From NCBI GenBank assembly GCA_963931925.1, contig OZ007571.1:58491625-58555624 (forward strand): a DNA stretch of 64,000 nt, in the 5' to 3' direction. The position numbers were made by a program, and so were the translations under genes. Source of the DNA: Onchidella celtica (lineage: Eukaryota > Mollusca > Gastropoda > Systellommatophora > Onchidiidae). Of the stretch, positions 57,001 through 57,612 are shown in pieces (positions within the stretch are counted from its first letter, which is position 1; every line of letters starts with the position of its first letter). The notes under the pieces are model-generated. The model was not told the origin of the DNA. It did not search any database and worked only from the letters and a program-made list of their open reading frames with translations.

Positions 57001-57243
57001 TAGTTGAATGGTATATTGTTTGATTGGTTGGTTATTCGCATTAAAGCAACAGCAAATGGGAGAAAGCACAAAGAAAGAAAGCATGTGTTTACCTCGAACC
57101 CCGCAGTGCTTACTGATGTCGCCGAGTTTGAGGGAGGACCGGCTGTAGACGATGTGCGGATGCCCTTCCACCCCCACCACATTTGTGTGGTTCCATAACG
57201 GTTCAACGAAGTAGTCATCAGTATCCGTTGAGAATACACCGTG
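2767..57243 (-). CDS. ADAMTS6/10: ADAMTS6/10-type secreted metalloprotease, 23 exons traced (5' end missing)
   Basis: Gene-level entry; the exons are listed separately. The joined exons give 2976 nt in one frame, i.e. 991 residues after the missing N-terminus. Order: prodomain tail (1-97), basic furin-type site RSRKRSKR (98-105), reprolysin metalloprotease with zinc motif HEIGHNFGMHH (269-279; His269, Glu270, His273, His279) and Met-turn near 297, disintegrin-like and Cys-rich region, first thrombospondin type 1 repeat (Trp426, Trp429, Trp432), second Cys-rich region, spacer, four more TSP1 repeats, and a six-cysteine PLAC domain (946-976) before a basic tail and stop. Five TSP1 repeats plus PLAC, and the close sequence pattern, fit the ADAMTS6/ADAMTS10 subgroup, whose vertebrate members are extracellular and linked to fibrillin microfibrils. 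Orthology is inference; the domain assignment is secure. The signal peptide and first prodomain exon were not found. Introns contain at least three LTR retrotransposons, a solo LTR and a nested antisense GPCR gene. Confidence 0.95.
4454..4601 (-). CDS. ADAMTS6/10: ADAMTS visible exon 22: TSP1 repeat 5
   Basis: Encodes [16 protein letters not shown] and the end of the last TSP1 repeat (QKCSSSCD). Acceptor GATTGACAG, donor GCAA|GTATGT, phase 1. Confidence 0.93.
5081..5257 (-). CDS. ADAMTS6/10: ADAMTS visible exon 21: TSP1 repeat 4
   Basis: 59 codons, phase 0 both sides: [16 protein letters not shown], then NRECPPPQW and GDWSE opening repeat 5. Acceptor TTCCTTAG, donor GAG|GTGATG. Confidence 0.94.
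5486..5504. repeat. Poly(C) run, 19 nt
   Basis: Uninterrupted C19 in the intron between ADAMTS exons 21 and 20. It is the longest of several pure C or G tracts in the window. Confidence 0.95.
6422..6626 (-). CDS. ADAMTS6/10: ADAMTS visible exon 20: TSP1 repeat 3
   Basis: Encodes [19 protein letters not shown] through [12 protein letters not shown] and the opening of repeat 4 (FEWSE). The CPPEW..WSE junction is typical of the ADAMTS6/10 subgroup. Acceptor TTTGCTCAG, donor GAG|GTAACA. Confidence 0.95.
7222..7351 (-). CDS. ADAMTS6/10: ADAMTS visible exon 19: rest of TSP1 repeat 2
   Basis: Encodes [19 protein letters not shown] and [10 protein letters not shown]. The acceptor CTGAACAG was chosen over a nearer AG because only it keeps the frame with exon 18. 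Donor AAA|GTGAGT, phase 2. Confidence 0.88.
8475..9292. mobile_element. Non-autonomous pogo/Tc1-like DNA transposon
   Basis: The ends are inverted repeats: CAGTAGTCTTCGTCTAAGAAC on the left and its near-exact complement at the right (GTTCTTATACGGAGACTACTG), flanked by TA on both sides. Total length is 818 bp. Subterminal copies of a TAAGAACCCG motif recur inside both arms, a pattern often seen where transposase binds. There is no transposase frame, so the copy is non-autonomous. CAGT termini with a TA target are typical of the pogo/Tigger branch of Tc1/mariner elements; this family assignment is inferred. It lies in the ADAMTS intron between exons 19 and 18. Confidence 0.75.
9653..9794 (-). 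CDS. ADAMTS6/10: ADAMTS visible exon 18: end of spacer, start of TSP1 repeat 2
   Basis: Encodes the spacer end IIYQYNLPV and the start of TSP1 repeat 2, [13 protein letters not shown]. Donor AAAG|GTGAGC; phase 0 in, phase 1 out. Confidence 0.92.
10289..10452 (-). CDS. ADAMTS6/10: ADAMTS visible exon 17: spacer
   Basis: Encodes [20 protein letters not shown] and [14 protein letters not shown], the spacer core. Acceptor TTTTCAAG, donor ATG|GTAAAC. The intron between this exon and exon 16 contains the nested GPCR gene. Confidence 0.94.
10871..10940 (-). repeat. tRNA-derived sequence (degenerate SINE head or tRNA pseudogene)
   Basis: On the minus strand there is an A-box-like stretch (AGCTCAGTGGTGGAG), a good five-base-pair anticodon stem with loop CTCGTAA, and a B-box-like GGTTCAAGC. 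The acceptor and T stems do not pair, so this is not a functional tRNA. Confidence 0.5.
11916..12998 (+). CDS. Class A (rhodopsin-family) GPCR, intronless, peptide- or chemoreceptor-like
   Basis: 360 residues with seven hydrophobic segments: TM1 about 23-45 (Asn in LICNPLSF), TM2 53-75 (Asp in SVIDLGAI), TM3 92-117, TM4 130-152, TM5 186-210, TM6 271-292 and TM7 303-335. A cysteine at the start of TM3 and another in extracellular loop 2 (VRKCQM) can form the usual disulphide. The DRY motif is ERV, TM6 has CNFP in place of CWxP, and TM7 carries NNVLNFFLY in place of NPxxY, a pattern I associate with large invertebrate receptor families. The third intracellular loop (about 212-268) is long and Ser/Thr-rich. 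The start ATG follows an A-rich leader and no earlier in-frame start looks better. The gene lies antisense within the ADAMTS intron between exons 17 and 16. The ligand cannot be told from sequence. Confidence 0.9.
   Translation: MATLSQQTESFIAAVNLISVYYKFVLILIGLICNPLSFLVFSKRSYRSGTTSVYLRFLSVIDLGAILSGHFRYILKQAFGLFIGNNLISCQINMWFPRVFLVTSSWTLVAVTAERVISIIWPHHVRHWCNITIAKLIITMGFMIVCLTCTPYILTYGNREIFNAVTNTSAVRKCQMIHTMGMPPQTWSIIDGTFFAFIPCVILIVFNVFILNGVFKSRRRVVTVLTETKDRSGNNLQSISSTDSDWSDTKHSRYSRTIDKKSRETHSKTSSNITSGSRKDTSLTLTLLAINSGFIVCNFPTCIYSLLPSSVTNSLGPLKGTVASLLNIFMYTNNVLNFFLYCITGSKFRAELKTLFGVSS
13892..13972 (-). CDS. ADAMTS6/10: ADAMTS visible exon 16: start of spacer
   Basis: 81 nt encoding [16 protein letters not shown] and SRNYL, the conserved opening of the spacer domain. 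Acceptor CATCAACAG, donor TAG|GTATAT, phase 1 on both sides. Too short to stand out as an open frame; recognised from its motif and from phase continuity. Confidence 0.93.
14166..14200. repeat. Short perfect hairpin
   Basis: CGGTAAAAGT and ACTTTTACCG are inverted around a 15-nt centre that is itself partly self-complementary (GTTAC/GTAAC). It lies in the intron left of exon 16. Function unknown. Confidence 0.7.
14787..14959 (-). repeat. 3' LTR of element A
   Basis: 173 bp, with near-inverted ends TGTGG...CCATA on the plus strand. The flanking CATGT matches the other side of the element. A (GT)n microsatellite follows immediately at about 14970-15001. Confidence 0.93.
14970..15001. repeat. 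(GT)n microsatellite
   Basis: About sixteen GT dinucleotides inside element A, next to its 3' LTR and polypurine tract. It probably arose after insertion. Confidence 0.9.
15137..18096 (-). pseudogene. Element A pol: RT, RNase H and integrase, degenerate
   Basis: Pieces in order: RT (about 17129-17800), RNase H (16523-17113, with ADAS, DKEA and TDHQPL motifs), integrase zinc finger (HSGHLG...CAGC, in 16069-16584), integrase core ([20 protein letters not shown], in 15746-16051) and the integrase C-terminus down to about 15137. In-frame stops occur near 17711 and 17122, and the reading frame changes near 16580. The RT active site that should be YxDD reads NQND, so the enzyme could not polymerise. 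Canonical Ty3/gypsy order, with integrase last. Confidence 0.88.
18097..19083 (-). pseudogene. Element A gag and protease, frame broken downstream
   Basis: 328 codons. A capsid-like N-terminal region is followed by two CCHC zinc knuckles ([14 protein letters not shown] and [14 protein letters not shown]) and the start of a retroviral-type aspartic protease. The expected D-S/T-G active site reads DIG, so the protease is probably inactive. The frame ends shortly after and pol continues in another frame, showing a frameshift. Confidence 0.85.
19170..19342 (-). repeat. 5' LTR of element A
   Basis: 173 bp, the same length as its partner, with no indels between them. It is followed on its right by the target duplication CATGT. 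Confidence 0.93.
20212..20335 (-). CDS. ADAMTS6/10: ADAMTS visible exon 15: end of Cys-rich region
   Basis: Encodes [22 protein letters not shown] and [10 protein letters not shown]. Acceptor TTCCTCAG; donor GAG|GTCAGC. Phase 0 in, phase 1 out. It sits about 240 bp from the left LTR of retroelement B. Confidence 0.93.
20576..20820 (-). repeat. 3' LTR of element B
   Basis: 245 bp. Relative to the other LTR it has one 4-bp insertion and a changed terminal dinucleotide (TA where the partner has TG, in element orientation). Confidence 0.93.
21041..24487 (-). CDS. Element B nucleocapsid-protease-RT-RNase H-integrase polyprotein
   Basis: 1148 codons without a stop, open from the gag junction. In order: zinc knuckles (residues about 46-58 and 65-78), an acidic Glu/Pro-rich spacer (90-120), protease active site DTG (148-150), RT with YFDD (398-401), RNase H (Asp547, DHKPL), integrase zinc finger (H771-H774 region, C804, C807), catalytic triad D835, D888, E924 (DD35E spacing), then a C-terminal region with three copies of a PKMS-containing decapeptide. 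RT motif A reads FSKLNAQSG where family members have Asp at the Asn position, so a metal-binding residue is lost although the frame is open. Canonical Ty3/gypsy order, integrase last. Confidence 0.93.
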   Translation of the reverse strand: MKKEIQEQRGATSVNGVRFRPGSRGGKGSSHEGQGAHAHTPEKFACKKCGATHEKRTCPAYQKKCHKCGKMSHFAKMCKSKTKKQDEVTSEPERELEREPAKEPEPENEPEKEPEPETEYFMGSVESNEPPWRVNLSLEGTSVNWKIDTGADVNLISKSTWAKLGKPKLLPTNRVNLVSPGGRVKTLGHFTTKFDKKIDATVYDSDSLLSRSTATALNLVQRVNSVTFASVKCEPVRIKIKEGTQPYSITTARRVPIPLQEKVKKELGRMKEGIIEEVTEPIEWVSPMVPVVKPNGDVRICVDLKKLNQAVQRERYVIPTIDDIIHKLRGSTVFSKLNAQSGFWQLPLHESTAKLTTFLTPYGRYFMKRVPFGISSAPEIFQRVMTEILQDIDGVICYFDDIVCHSRTLGEHDVLLTKVHQRLEEVGLRLNKSKCESKKREITFLGHVISEQGVHPDPSKIDAIKSLSQPEDVAELRRYLGMVNYLGRYLPHLSSVLKPLNALLSKDAAWTWGPEQSETFSKVKEMLTTAPTLAYFDPKKPTTVSADASGYGLGGVLLQEHEDGLRAVAFCSRTLTKTETHWAQIEKEILASVWACERFERYLVGLDSFTLQTDHKPLIPLINTKDLSDTPLRCQRMLMRLMRFKPQAVYVQGKDMVIADTLSRSPLKPEKGKTALQDDVEVYVHEVTSAWPVSDAKLNQMREETQKDVILKTALDYTIRGWPVYKEDVKLAARDLFAVRGDLSAHEGLLIYGDRIVVPVSMRAEVLERIHHGHTGITKCRERAKTSLWWPHISQDIKNRVAACKHCQEKKPSQASEPLLPSKMPERPFQRIAVDICEIKGQNYLVSVDYYSRYIDIAQLSKMTSIAVINKVKIIFSQHGIAETVVSDNGTQFSSAEFKRFAQEWNFCHVTSSPHYPQSNGEAERAVKTAKEILRQKDYLLALLTYRATPLPTLGVSPAELAFGRRLRTTLPVLPQSLVPCKVEHDKVRQSDEKSKQSQKQYFDQRARSLPELKPGDLVLMKEDGEKGWKKPGEVLEKCAPRSYLVQTPEGRLRRNRKHIRLRMSSEQITVDNPKMSMQINGDNPKMSMQINEDDPKMSVQPTGSETSQPVQPLQQQGQPPPEQPPTQSPQPYVTRSGRQVNKPARYQ
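24492..24980 (-). CDS. Element B gag, N-terminal part (frameshifted)
   Basis: 162 codons starting [16 protein letters not shown], with a retrotransposon gag capsid region including [14 protein letters not shown] and [10 protein letters not shown]. It ends prematurely: the zinc-knuckle part of gag continues in a different frame just downstream, and that frame also carries a TAG codon at the junction. So a frameshift plus a nonsense change separate the capsid from the nucleocapsid. Confidence 0.85.
   Translation of the reverse strand: MFKPPQPFAFQDPSAWPAWVERFNRFRLASKLSKEDGEIQVSSLLYSMGADADKIFAQFEMSDADKKDYEKVKKKFDEHFIPKRNVIHIRATFHSRNQKEGETVEQYVNALYELAEHAAFTEKKDTIRDRLVLGLRDKESSEKLQLESALTFSDGNHHVKVV
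25093..25333 (-). repeat. 5' LTR of element B
   Basis: 241 bp, begins TG in element orientation and ends AAAATA directly before the primer-binding site. The flank CCATG matches the left side of the insertion. Confidence 0.93.
25516..25649 (-). CDS. ADAMTS6/10: ADAMTS visible exon 14: Cys-rich region
   Basis: Encodes [18 protein letters not shown] and VCINGDCH, strongly conserved in ADAMTS proteins. Acceptor TTCTGTAG, donor CAT|GTGAGT. The right LTR of retroelement B ends only about 180 bp downstream, in the next intron. Confidence 0.95.
26776..26878 (-). CDS. ADAMTS6/10: ADAMTS visible exon 13: Cys-rich region
   Basis: Encodes [14 protein letters not shown] and [13 protein letters not shown], the usual segment after TSP1 repeat 1. 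Acceptor TTTCTCTAG, donor GAG|GTTAGT; phase 0 in, phase 1 out. Confidence 0.93.
28356..28419 (-). CDS. ADAMTS6/10: ADAMTS visible exon 12: end of TSP1 repeat 1
   Basis: 64 nt, encoding [19 protein letters not shown]. Acceptor TGCTGCAG and donor ACG|GTGGGT. It completes the first TSP1 repeat. Confidence 0.92.
29130..29275 (-). CDS. ADAMTS6/10: ADAMTS visible exon 11: first thrombospondin type 1 repeat
   Basis: Begins WCFRGEC, then [17 protein letters not shown], the WxxWxxW and CSRTC core of TSP1 repeat 1. The three tryptophans are candidate C-mannosylation sites, and the Ser after the cysteine fits the O-fucose consensus. Donor GA|GTGAGT, phase 2. Confidence 0.95.
29733..29840 (-). CDS. ADAMTS6/10: ADAMTS visible exon 10: disintegrin-like region
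   Basis: 36 codons beginning YACGELWC and including [14 protein letters not shown], a family signature. Phase 0 on both sides, donor GGC|GTAAGT. Confidence 0.93.
30211..32371. mobile_element. Candidate piggyBac-like element with TTAA ends
   Basis: Left end TTAACTCTCTGCAGTTCATG and right end, read inward on the minus strand, TTAACTCCCTGCAGTTCACG form an inverted pair about 2.1 kb apart in the ADAMTS intron between exons 10 and 9. TTAA at both outer edges would fit a piggyBac-type target duplication. No transposase frame lies between them. The repeat is short, so this is tentative. Confidence 0.4.
32594..32732 (-). CDS. ADAMTS6/10: ADAMTS visible exon 9: disintegrin-like region
   Basis: Encodes [10 protein letters not shown] and [21 protein letters not shown]. 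The donor AAG|GTCGGC is unusual, but joining here gives the CKxxxxC spacing conserved in the family when fused to the next exon (CKLK then YAC). Acceptor TTTGCAG; phase 2 in, phase 0 out. Confidence 0.88.
32733..34180. other. ADAMTS introns flanking exon 8
   Basis: Two AT-rich introns (32733-33402 and 33550-34180) with no recognisable elements. Confidence 0.55.
33403..33549 (-). CDS. ADAMTS6/10: ADAMTS visible exon 8: metalloprotease, third zinc histidine and Met-turn
   Basis: Continues NFGMHHDG, then the Met-turn in ARLMAARL and the end of the catalytic domain, [13 protein letters not shown]. The donor GA|GTAGGA is a weaker match to consensus, but reading through meets a stop within a few bases, and phase 2 fits the next exon. 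Confidence 0.92.
34181..34286 (-). CDS. ADAMTS6/10: ADAMTS visible exon 7: metalloprotease, first part of zinc motif
   Basis: Encodes [19 protein letters not shown] and FTIAHEIGH, with the first two zinc-binding histidines and the catalytic glutamate. Donor AA|GTGAGT splits the Asn codon after HEIGH. Phase 1 in, phase 2 out. Confidence 0.95.
34388..35003. repeat. Clusters of AGATCT/TCTAGA palindromic hexamers
   Basis: Five separate stretches of (TCTAGA)n or (AGATCT)n, 20-40 nt each, at about 34388-34410, 34489-34520, 34767-34813, 34892-34923 and 34979-35003. The sequence is self-complementary on both strands. It lies in the ADAMTS intron between exons 7 and 6. Confidence 0.85.
38211..38433. 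repeat. Foldback (inverted repeat) with pyrimidine-rich loop
   Basis: The left arm starts ATGTAGGCCCCTATATAGAT and the right arm ends with its complement (ATCTATATAGGGGCCTACAT). The arms are about 80 bp with only a few mismatches. Between them is a C15 run, a (CT)n stretch and a short unique segment. Apparent open frames on both strands here encode the same peptide, as expected of an inverted repeat. It could be a foldback MITE or give a long hairpin RNA. Confidence 0.85.
38551..38594 (-). CDS. ADAMTS6/10: ADAMTS visible exon 6: metalloprotease (short)
   Basis: Only 44 nt, encoding [15 protein letters not shown], a segment typical of ADAMTS domains. Acceptor CCTCAG, donor GG|GTGAGT. It lies between a foldback element on the left and a poly(G) run on the right. 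Confidence 0.92.
38976..40216 (+). mobile_element. Solo LTR of the element C family
   Basis: 1241 bp, starting TGTCATGATTC and ending CTCGTGACA, flanked by a perfect 5-bp duplication GTAAC (38971-38975 and 40217-40221). It matches the right LTR of element C (53297-54521) along its whole length with scattered substitutions. A TATAAAA box lies at 39347-39353. This is the product of recombination between two LTRs of an older copy and defines the true LTR ends of the family. Confidence 0.95.
40981..41225. mobile_element. Full-length foldback MITE with TGTA duplication
   Basis: 245 bp, nearly all of it an inverted repeat with arms of about 105 bp (outer ends CTGCTGTTTGAATCTAAAAC and its complement). 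TGTA flanks both sides (40977-40980 and 41226-41229). No coding capacity. The superfamily is not determined. Confidence 0.85.
41960..42459. mobile_element. 500-bp MITE containing a 46-bp minisatellite, TTA flanks
   Basis: Ends GCCCTGGTGCACACCGGCC and, on the other strand, GCCAAGGCGTGCACTAGCC are imperfect inverted repeats that extend inward through TTTTGATCG. TTA lies on both flanks (41957-41959 and 42460-42462), fitting a PIF/Harbinger-type target duplication (inference). The interior is a tandem array of 46-bp units, listed separately. A shorter relative lies at 57433-57612. Confidence 0.75.
42037..42420. repeat. Minisatellite, 46-bp units each with TGACGTCA and CCAACTAGTTGG
   Basis: About eight units. 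The 8-bp palindrome TGACGTCA occurs at 42083, 42129, 42175, 42221, 42267, 42313 and 42359, spaced exactly 46 bp, with degenerate copies at both ends. Each unit also has the 12-bp palindrome CCAACTAGTTGG. Units alternate between AATATTG and AATGTCG before TGACGTCA, so a 92-bp dimer was amplified. TGACGTCA is the consensus CRE bound by CREB/ATF factors; activity here is untested. Confidence 0.9.
42735..42931 (+). repeat. tRNA-derived SINE
   Basis: A-box-like TGGCCCAGTGGC (42741-42752) and B-box-like GGTTCTAATCC (42787-42797) at tRNA spacing, followed by a unique body and an A-rich tail (AAAATAAAATAAAAT). This is the standard layout of a tRNA-headed SINE. Confidence 0.7.
43325..43490. repeat. 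SINE fragments, one on each strand
   Basis: A 3' SINE body resembling the one at 42850-42931 (TGTCTCCGACAGGATGTC) ends in an A-rich tail at 43370-43388. Just after it, on the minus strand, is a tRNA-like head with a B box GGTTGAATCC (plus 43420-43429). Boundaries are approximate. Confidence 0.5.
45498..45637 (-). CDS. ADAMTS6/10: ADAMTS visible exon 5: metalloprotease
   Basis: Encodes [19 protein letters not shown] and a variable Asn/Asp-rich loop, ending ...NAVLMTR. The acceptor GTGCAG and donor CAG|GTAAGG are good. Phase 0 in, phase 2 out. Confidence 0.93.
46371..47031 (+). repeat. Left LTR of element C, U3 and first part only
   Basis: 661 bp identical, by base-by-base reading, to 53297-53957, including a TATATAA box at 46742-46748. 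Beyond 47031 the sequence no longer resembles any LTR copy here; a short direct repeat ATCGGAAGAGGACCC follows twice within 70 bp. A transcription start about 25-30 bp past the TATA box is expected (inference). Confidence 0.9.
47032..48201 (+). other. Leader region of element C
   Basis: About 1.17 kb without a long frame, between the truncated left LTR and the polyprotein start. A possible primer-site region is the ATCGGAAGAGGACCCC repeat (about 47030-47095), which resembles the bases after the right LTR (ATCTGGAGGAGACCCC). No confident primer-binding site was assigned. Confidence 0.5.
48202..52677 (+). CDS. Gag-protease-integrase-RT-RNase H polyprotein of element C
   Basis: 1491 codons, uninterrupted, ATG in a good context (ATCATGG). 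Domains: five tandem copies of the nonapeptide REEKAAERL (33-77, last two variant) predicted to form a charged coiled coil; gag capsid region (about 115-290); CCHC knuckle [14 protein letters not shown] (384-397); protease DSG (458-460) with a later DLIIG; integrase zinc finger H639, H645, C676, C679; integrase core D709, D768, E804 (DD35E spacing); a GPY/F-like module near 940-975 (WKGPFLVKK); RT with motif A Asp1165 and YFDD (1225-1228); RNase H beginning at Asp1376 and ending ADLLSRLP at the stop. All catalytic residues I can check are present, so the copy may be functional. Order PR-IN-RT-RH resembles Ty1/copia, while sequence motifs are Ty3/gypsy, as in Gmr1 elements. Confidence 0.95.
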   Translation: MAELQKYLELAQSFGIPEAQRASWVDQKLKKEREEKAAERLREEKAAERLREEKAAERLREEKAAEILREEKAAEREDRAAERAEKQAQREYELALKQLEAKQAQPTGAPEVTSNNKTKPKLPTFNDKVDRIDSYLHRFELHAVCAGWQRSEYTSCLANLLTGRALEVFHSLTIDDARDYDILKTALLKRFQHTEDGFHKRFRDCQPEASENFSTYVDRLRHLLSRWTELAGVEEGNYKKLYDLIIKDQIYMSCHTDLVAHFKEQAPKTTVEITSIAERYAAAHPNRSLAKAKVNEPCYAGAATKTPVPSRQSRQPFRQSPQVRPRSEPPVSRRQPNPHKFSRDWEPRYTRPFPTGGPRNNYYQAPTFPSYRGTPRRDDNPVYCYRCGAGGHIARQCRVRLDAANACSVAFTENRGYRTRNAETVDKVIPVMSALHERGALTLYEGRVNAIRASVLRDSGCTTVGVRESLVRPAQLLDRDATCITFGGSVEHFRLAEIYVDTPFITGVVTACVLPNPVADLIIGNIPHLKDVSDCELGIWDDNDIACVTTRQQSRRQSDDTLRSPVVDLDVTPEIFRNEQRTDPSLKPLFAKIDPDNPDTSRFCLKDDLLYRVFRGKRETILQLVIPRSFRRDITRLAHDTPLAGHQGKARTKSRVLSQFFWPGVYGDINSYVSRCDTCQKRTPKGKTSRAPIQEMPPVSTPFQRVAVDIVGPLPKSDRGHRFILSVIDYATRWPEAVPLKEISADHVAEALVTIFTRVGFPSELLSDRGPQFTSDLFRKVLELTGIRQKLTSPYHPQSNGCCERWNATMKTMLARVSADRPGDWDRRLPAILFAYRELPNATTGFSPFELLYGRKPRGPMAILRDLYAGSDTDVPDTRSAYQYIVDLRHRIVNACDLARQFACVRTRSFIGYRDQGSRLRTLSVGDRALVLLPETNNKLLLTWKGPFLVKKRLSRVNYLITIRGNDKVYHINMLKKYLTDDQTHHDHSCHVVAQANAAMVTIDDNDREPLSMTRSLLSLQATEDATSVNINPELDQSKTQDIMNLVREFSPVFTDLPGKTSLVQHVIRLHSDVPVFVKPYPRPLQAHDTIQSEVEKMLSLGVIERSTSPYCSPIVLVKKTDGSVRFCIDYRKLNALTIYDAEPIPNQEDLFARLAESSVFSKIDLAKGYWQIPMEEASKQYTAFQTPMGLMQWRFMPFGLVTAPATFARMMNILLQQTPCVLSYFDDICAFHTDWKGHLEALRQVLSKLRDAGLTAKPSKVFLGYTQINFLGHTIAKGVQTPDDSKISKILKLQAPHTKKQVRSLLGFLSYYRKFVPNFSALTAPLSDLTRKDRPNKITWNTQCATALATVQQLFSSSPLLILPNIRRTFTVRTDASDQGIGAVLLQERDGLLRPCMYASRKLLPREQRYAIIERECLAIVYAVDAFSRYLLMTEFVIETDHKPLLFLKSNRAKNARLTRWSLALQEYRFIIKAIPGGDNVHADLLSRLP
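52678..53296 (+). other. 3' untranslated region and polypurine tract of element C
   Basis: Non-coding 620 bp after the polyprotein stop, ending in GGGGTGGGGGA (53284-53294) just before the right LTR, the expected site of plus-strand priming. Confidence 0.8.
53297..54521 (+). repeat. Right LTR of element C (1225 bp)
   Basis: Starts TGTCATGATTC and ends GCCACTGACA, with a TATATAA box at 53668-53674. It aligns over its full length with the solo LTR at 38976-40216. The bases after it, TCTGGAGGAGACCCC, look like an LTR-to-primer-site junction (TC then TGG), not ordinary flank. Confidence 0.93.
54765..54848 (-). CDS. ADAMTS6/10: ADAMTS visible exon 4: metalloprotease
   Basis: 28 codons, [20 protein letters not shown] and onward, matching the conserved strand-helix region of reprolysin domains. 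Both ends are phase 0; donor AAG|GTAAGA. The following intron (45638-54764) holds the large LTR element C. Confidence 0.93.
54849..56133. other. ADAMTS intron between exons 4 and 3
   Basis: AT-rich, no recognisable gene or mobile element. Short frames at 54947-55304 have no motifs. Confidence 0.6.
56134..56287 (-). CDS. ADAMTS6/10: ADAMTS visible exon 3: furin site and start of metalloprotease
   Basis: The exon completes RSRKRSKR and opens the catalytic domain with [19 protein letters not shown], ending ...YVLTIMNI. The acceptor is CCTGCAG and the donor ATT|GTAGGT. A second GT four bases further was rejected because it breaks the frame with the next exon. Confidence 0.93.
56350..56550. repeat. 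(CT)n-rich low-complexity tract
   Basis: About 200 bp of CT and CTTT repeats in the intron between exons 3 and 2. It creates an artefactual Leu/Ser-rich open frame on the plus strand. Confidence 0.9.
56652..56793 (-). CDS. ADAMTS6/10: ADAMTS visible exon 2: basic end of prodomain
   Basis: Encodes a strongly basic linker ([18 protein letters not shown]) leading to the activation site. The acceptor is CTCTCCACAG and the donor GAG|GTATGT. Phase 1 in and phase 2 out match both neighbours. Several dibasic or polybasic motifs precede the main furin site, so multi-step prodomain cleavage is possible (inference). Confidence 0.85.
57093..57243 (-). CDS. ADAMTS6/10: ADAMTS visible exon 1: prodomain
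   Basis: Encodes the end of the prodomain, beginning [16 protein letters not shown] and ending near the free cysteine of CGVR, the likely cysteine-switch residue. A pyrimidine-rich acceptor ending in CAG precedes it and a GTAAAC donor follows. It enters in phase 0 and leaves in phase 1. An upstream coding exon must exist because this one has no start codon. Confidence 0.9.
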
Positions 57244-57432
57244 CTGAAAAGAAATAAAGGAGATTTCATCTATACTTTTTAAAACTGATTTCGGAGGCAG
57301 AACCGTGCCGCCCATTTTAACTTCAACGCCTATACAAACACAAAACAACGATAGCAAAAAAAAGAAAACGAAAACGACGAGAACTCGGTCACAGATATTA
57401 ATGTTTGACTCAGCACACAATTTACATGTCTT

Positions 57433-57612
57433 AGCCCAGGCGCGCAAGGGCCGGTTTTGGTGGGCTGGTTGGACGGCGCAATCACAAGGTTGAGTTTCAG
57501 TGCGACACAACCAGTAGGCTGATGCTCGGGGTCTCGTCGACATTCAGTGTCTCGACTTCACCTGTCCATCTAATTTGTCGGGCCGATCAGAATGGGCTGG
57601 TGCACGCCTTCA
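57433..57612. mobile_element. Short MITE related to the 41960-42459 element
   Basis: Ends GCCCAGGCGCGCAAGGGCCGG and, on the other strand, AAGGCGTGCACCAGCCCATTC match the termini of the 500-bp MITE, including the GGCCGGTTTTG and CCGATCAGAAT subterminal parts. The interior lacks the minisatellite. TTA lies on the left flank; the right flank is degenerate, so the right boundary is approximate. Confidence 0.6.
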
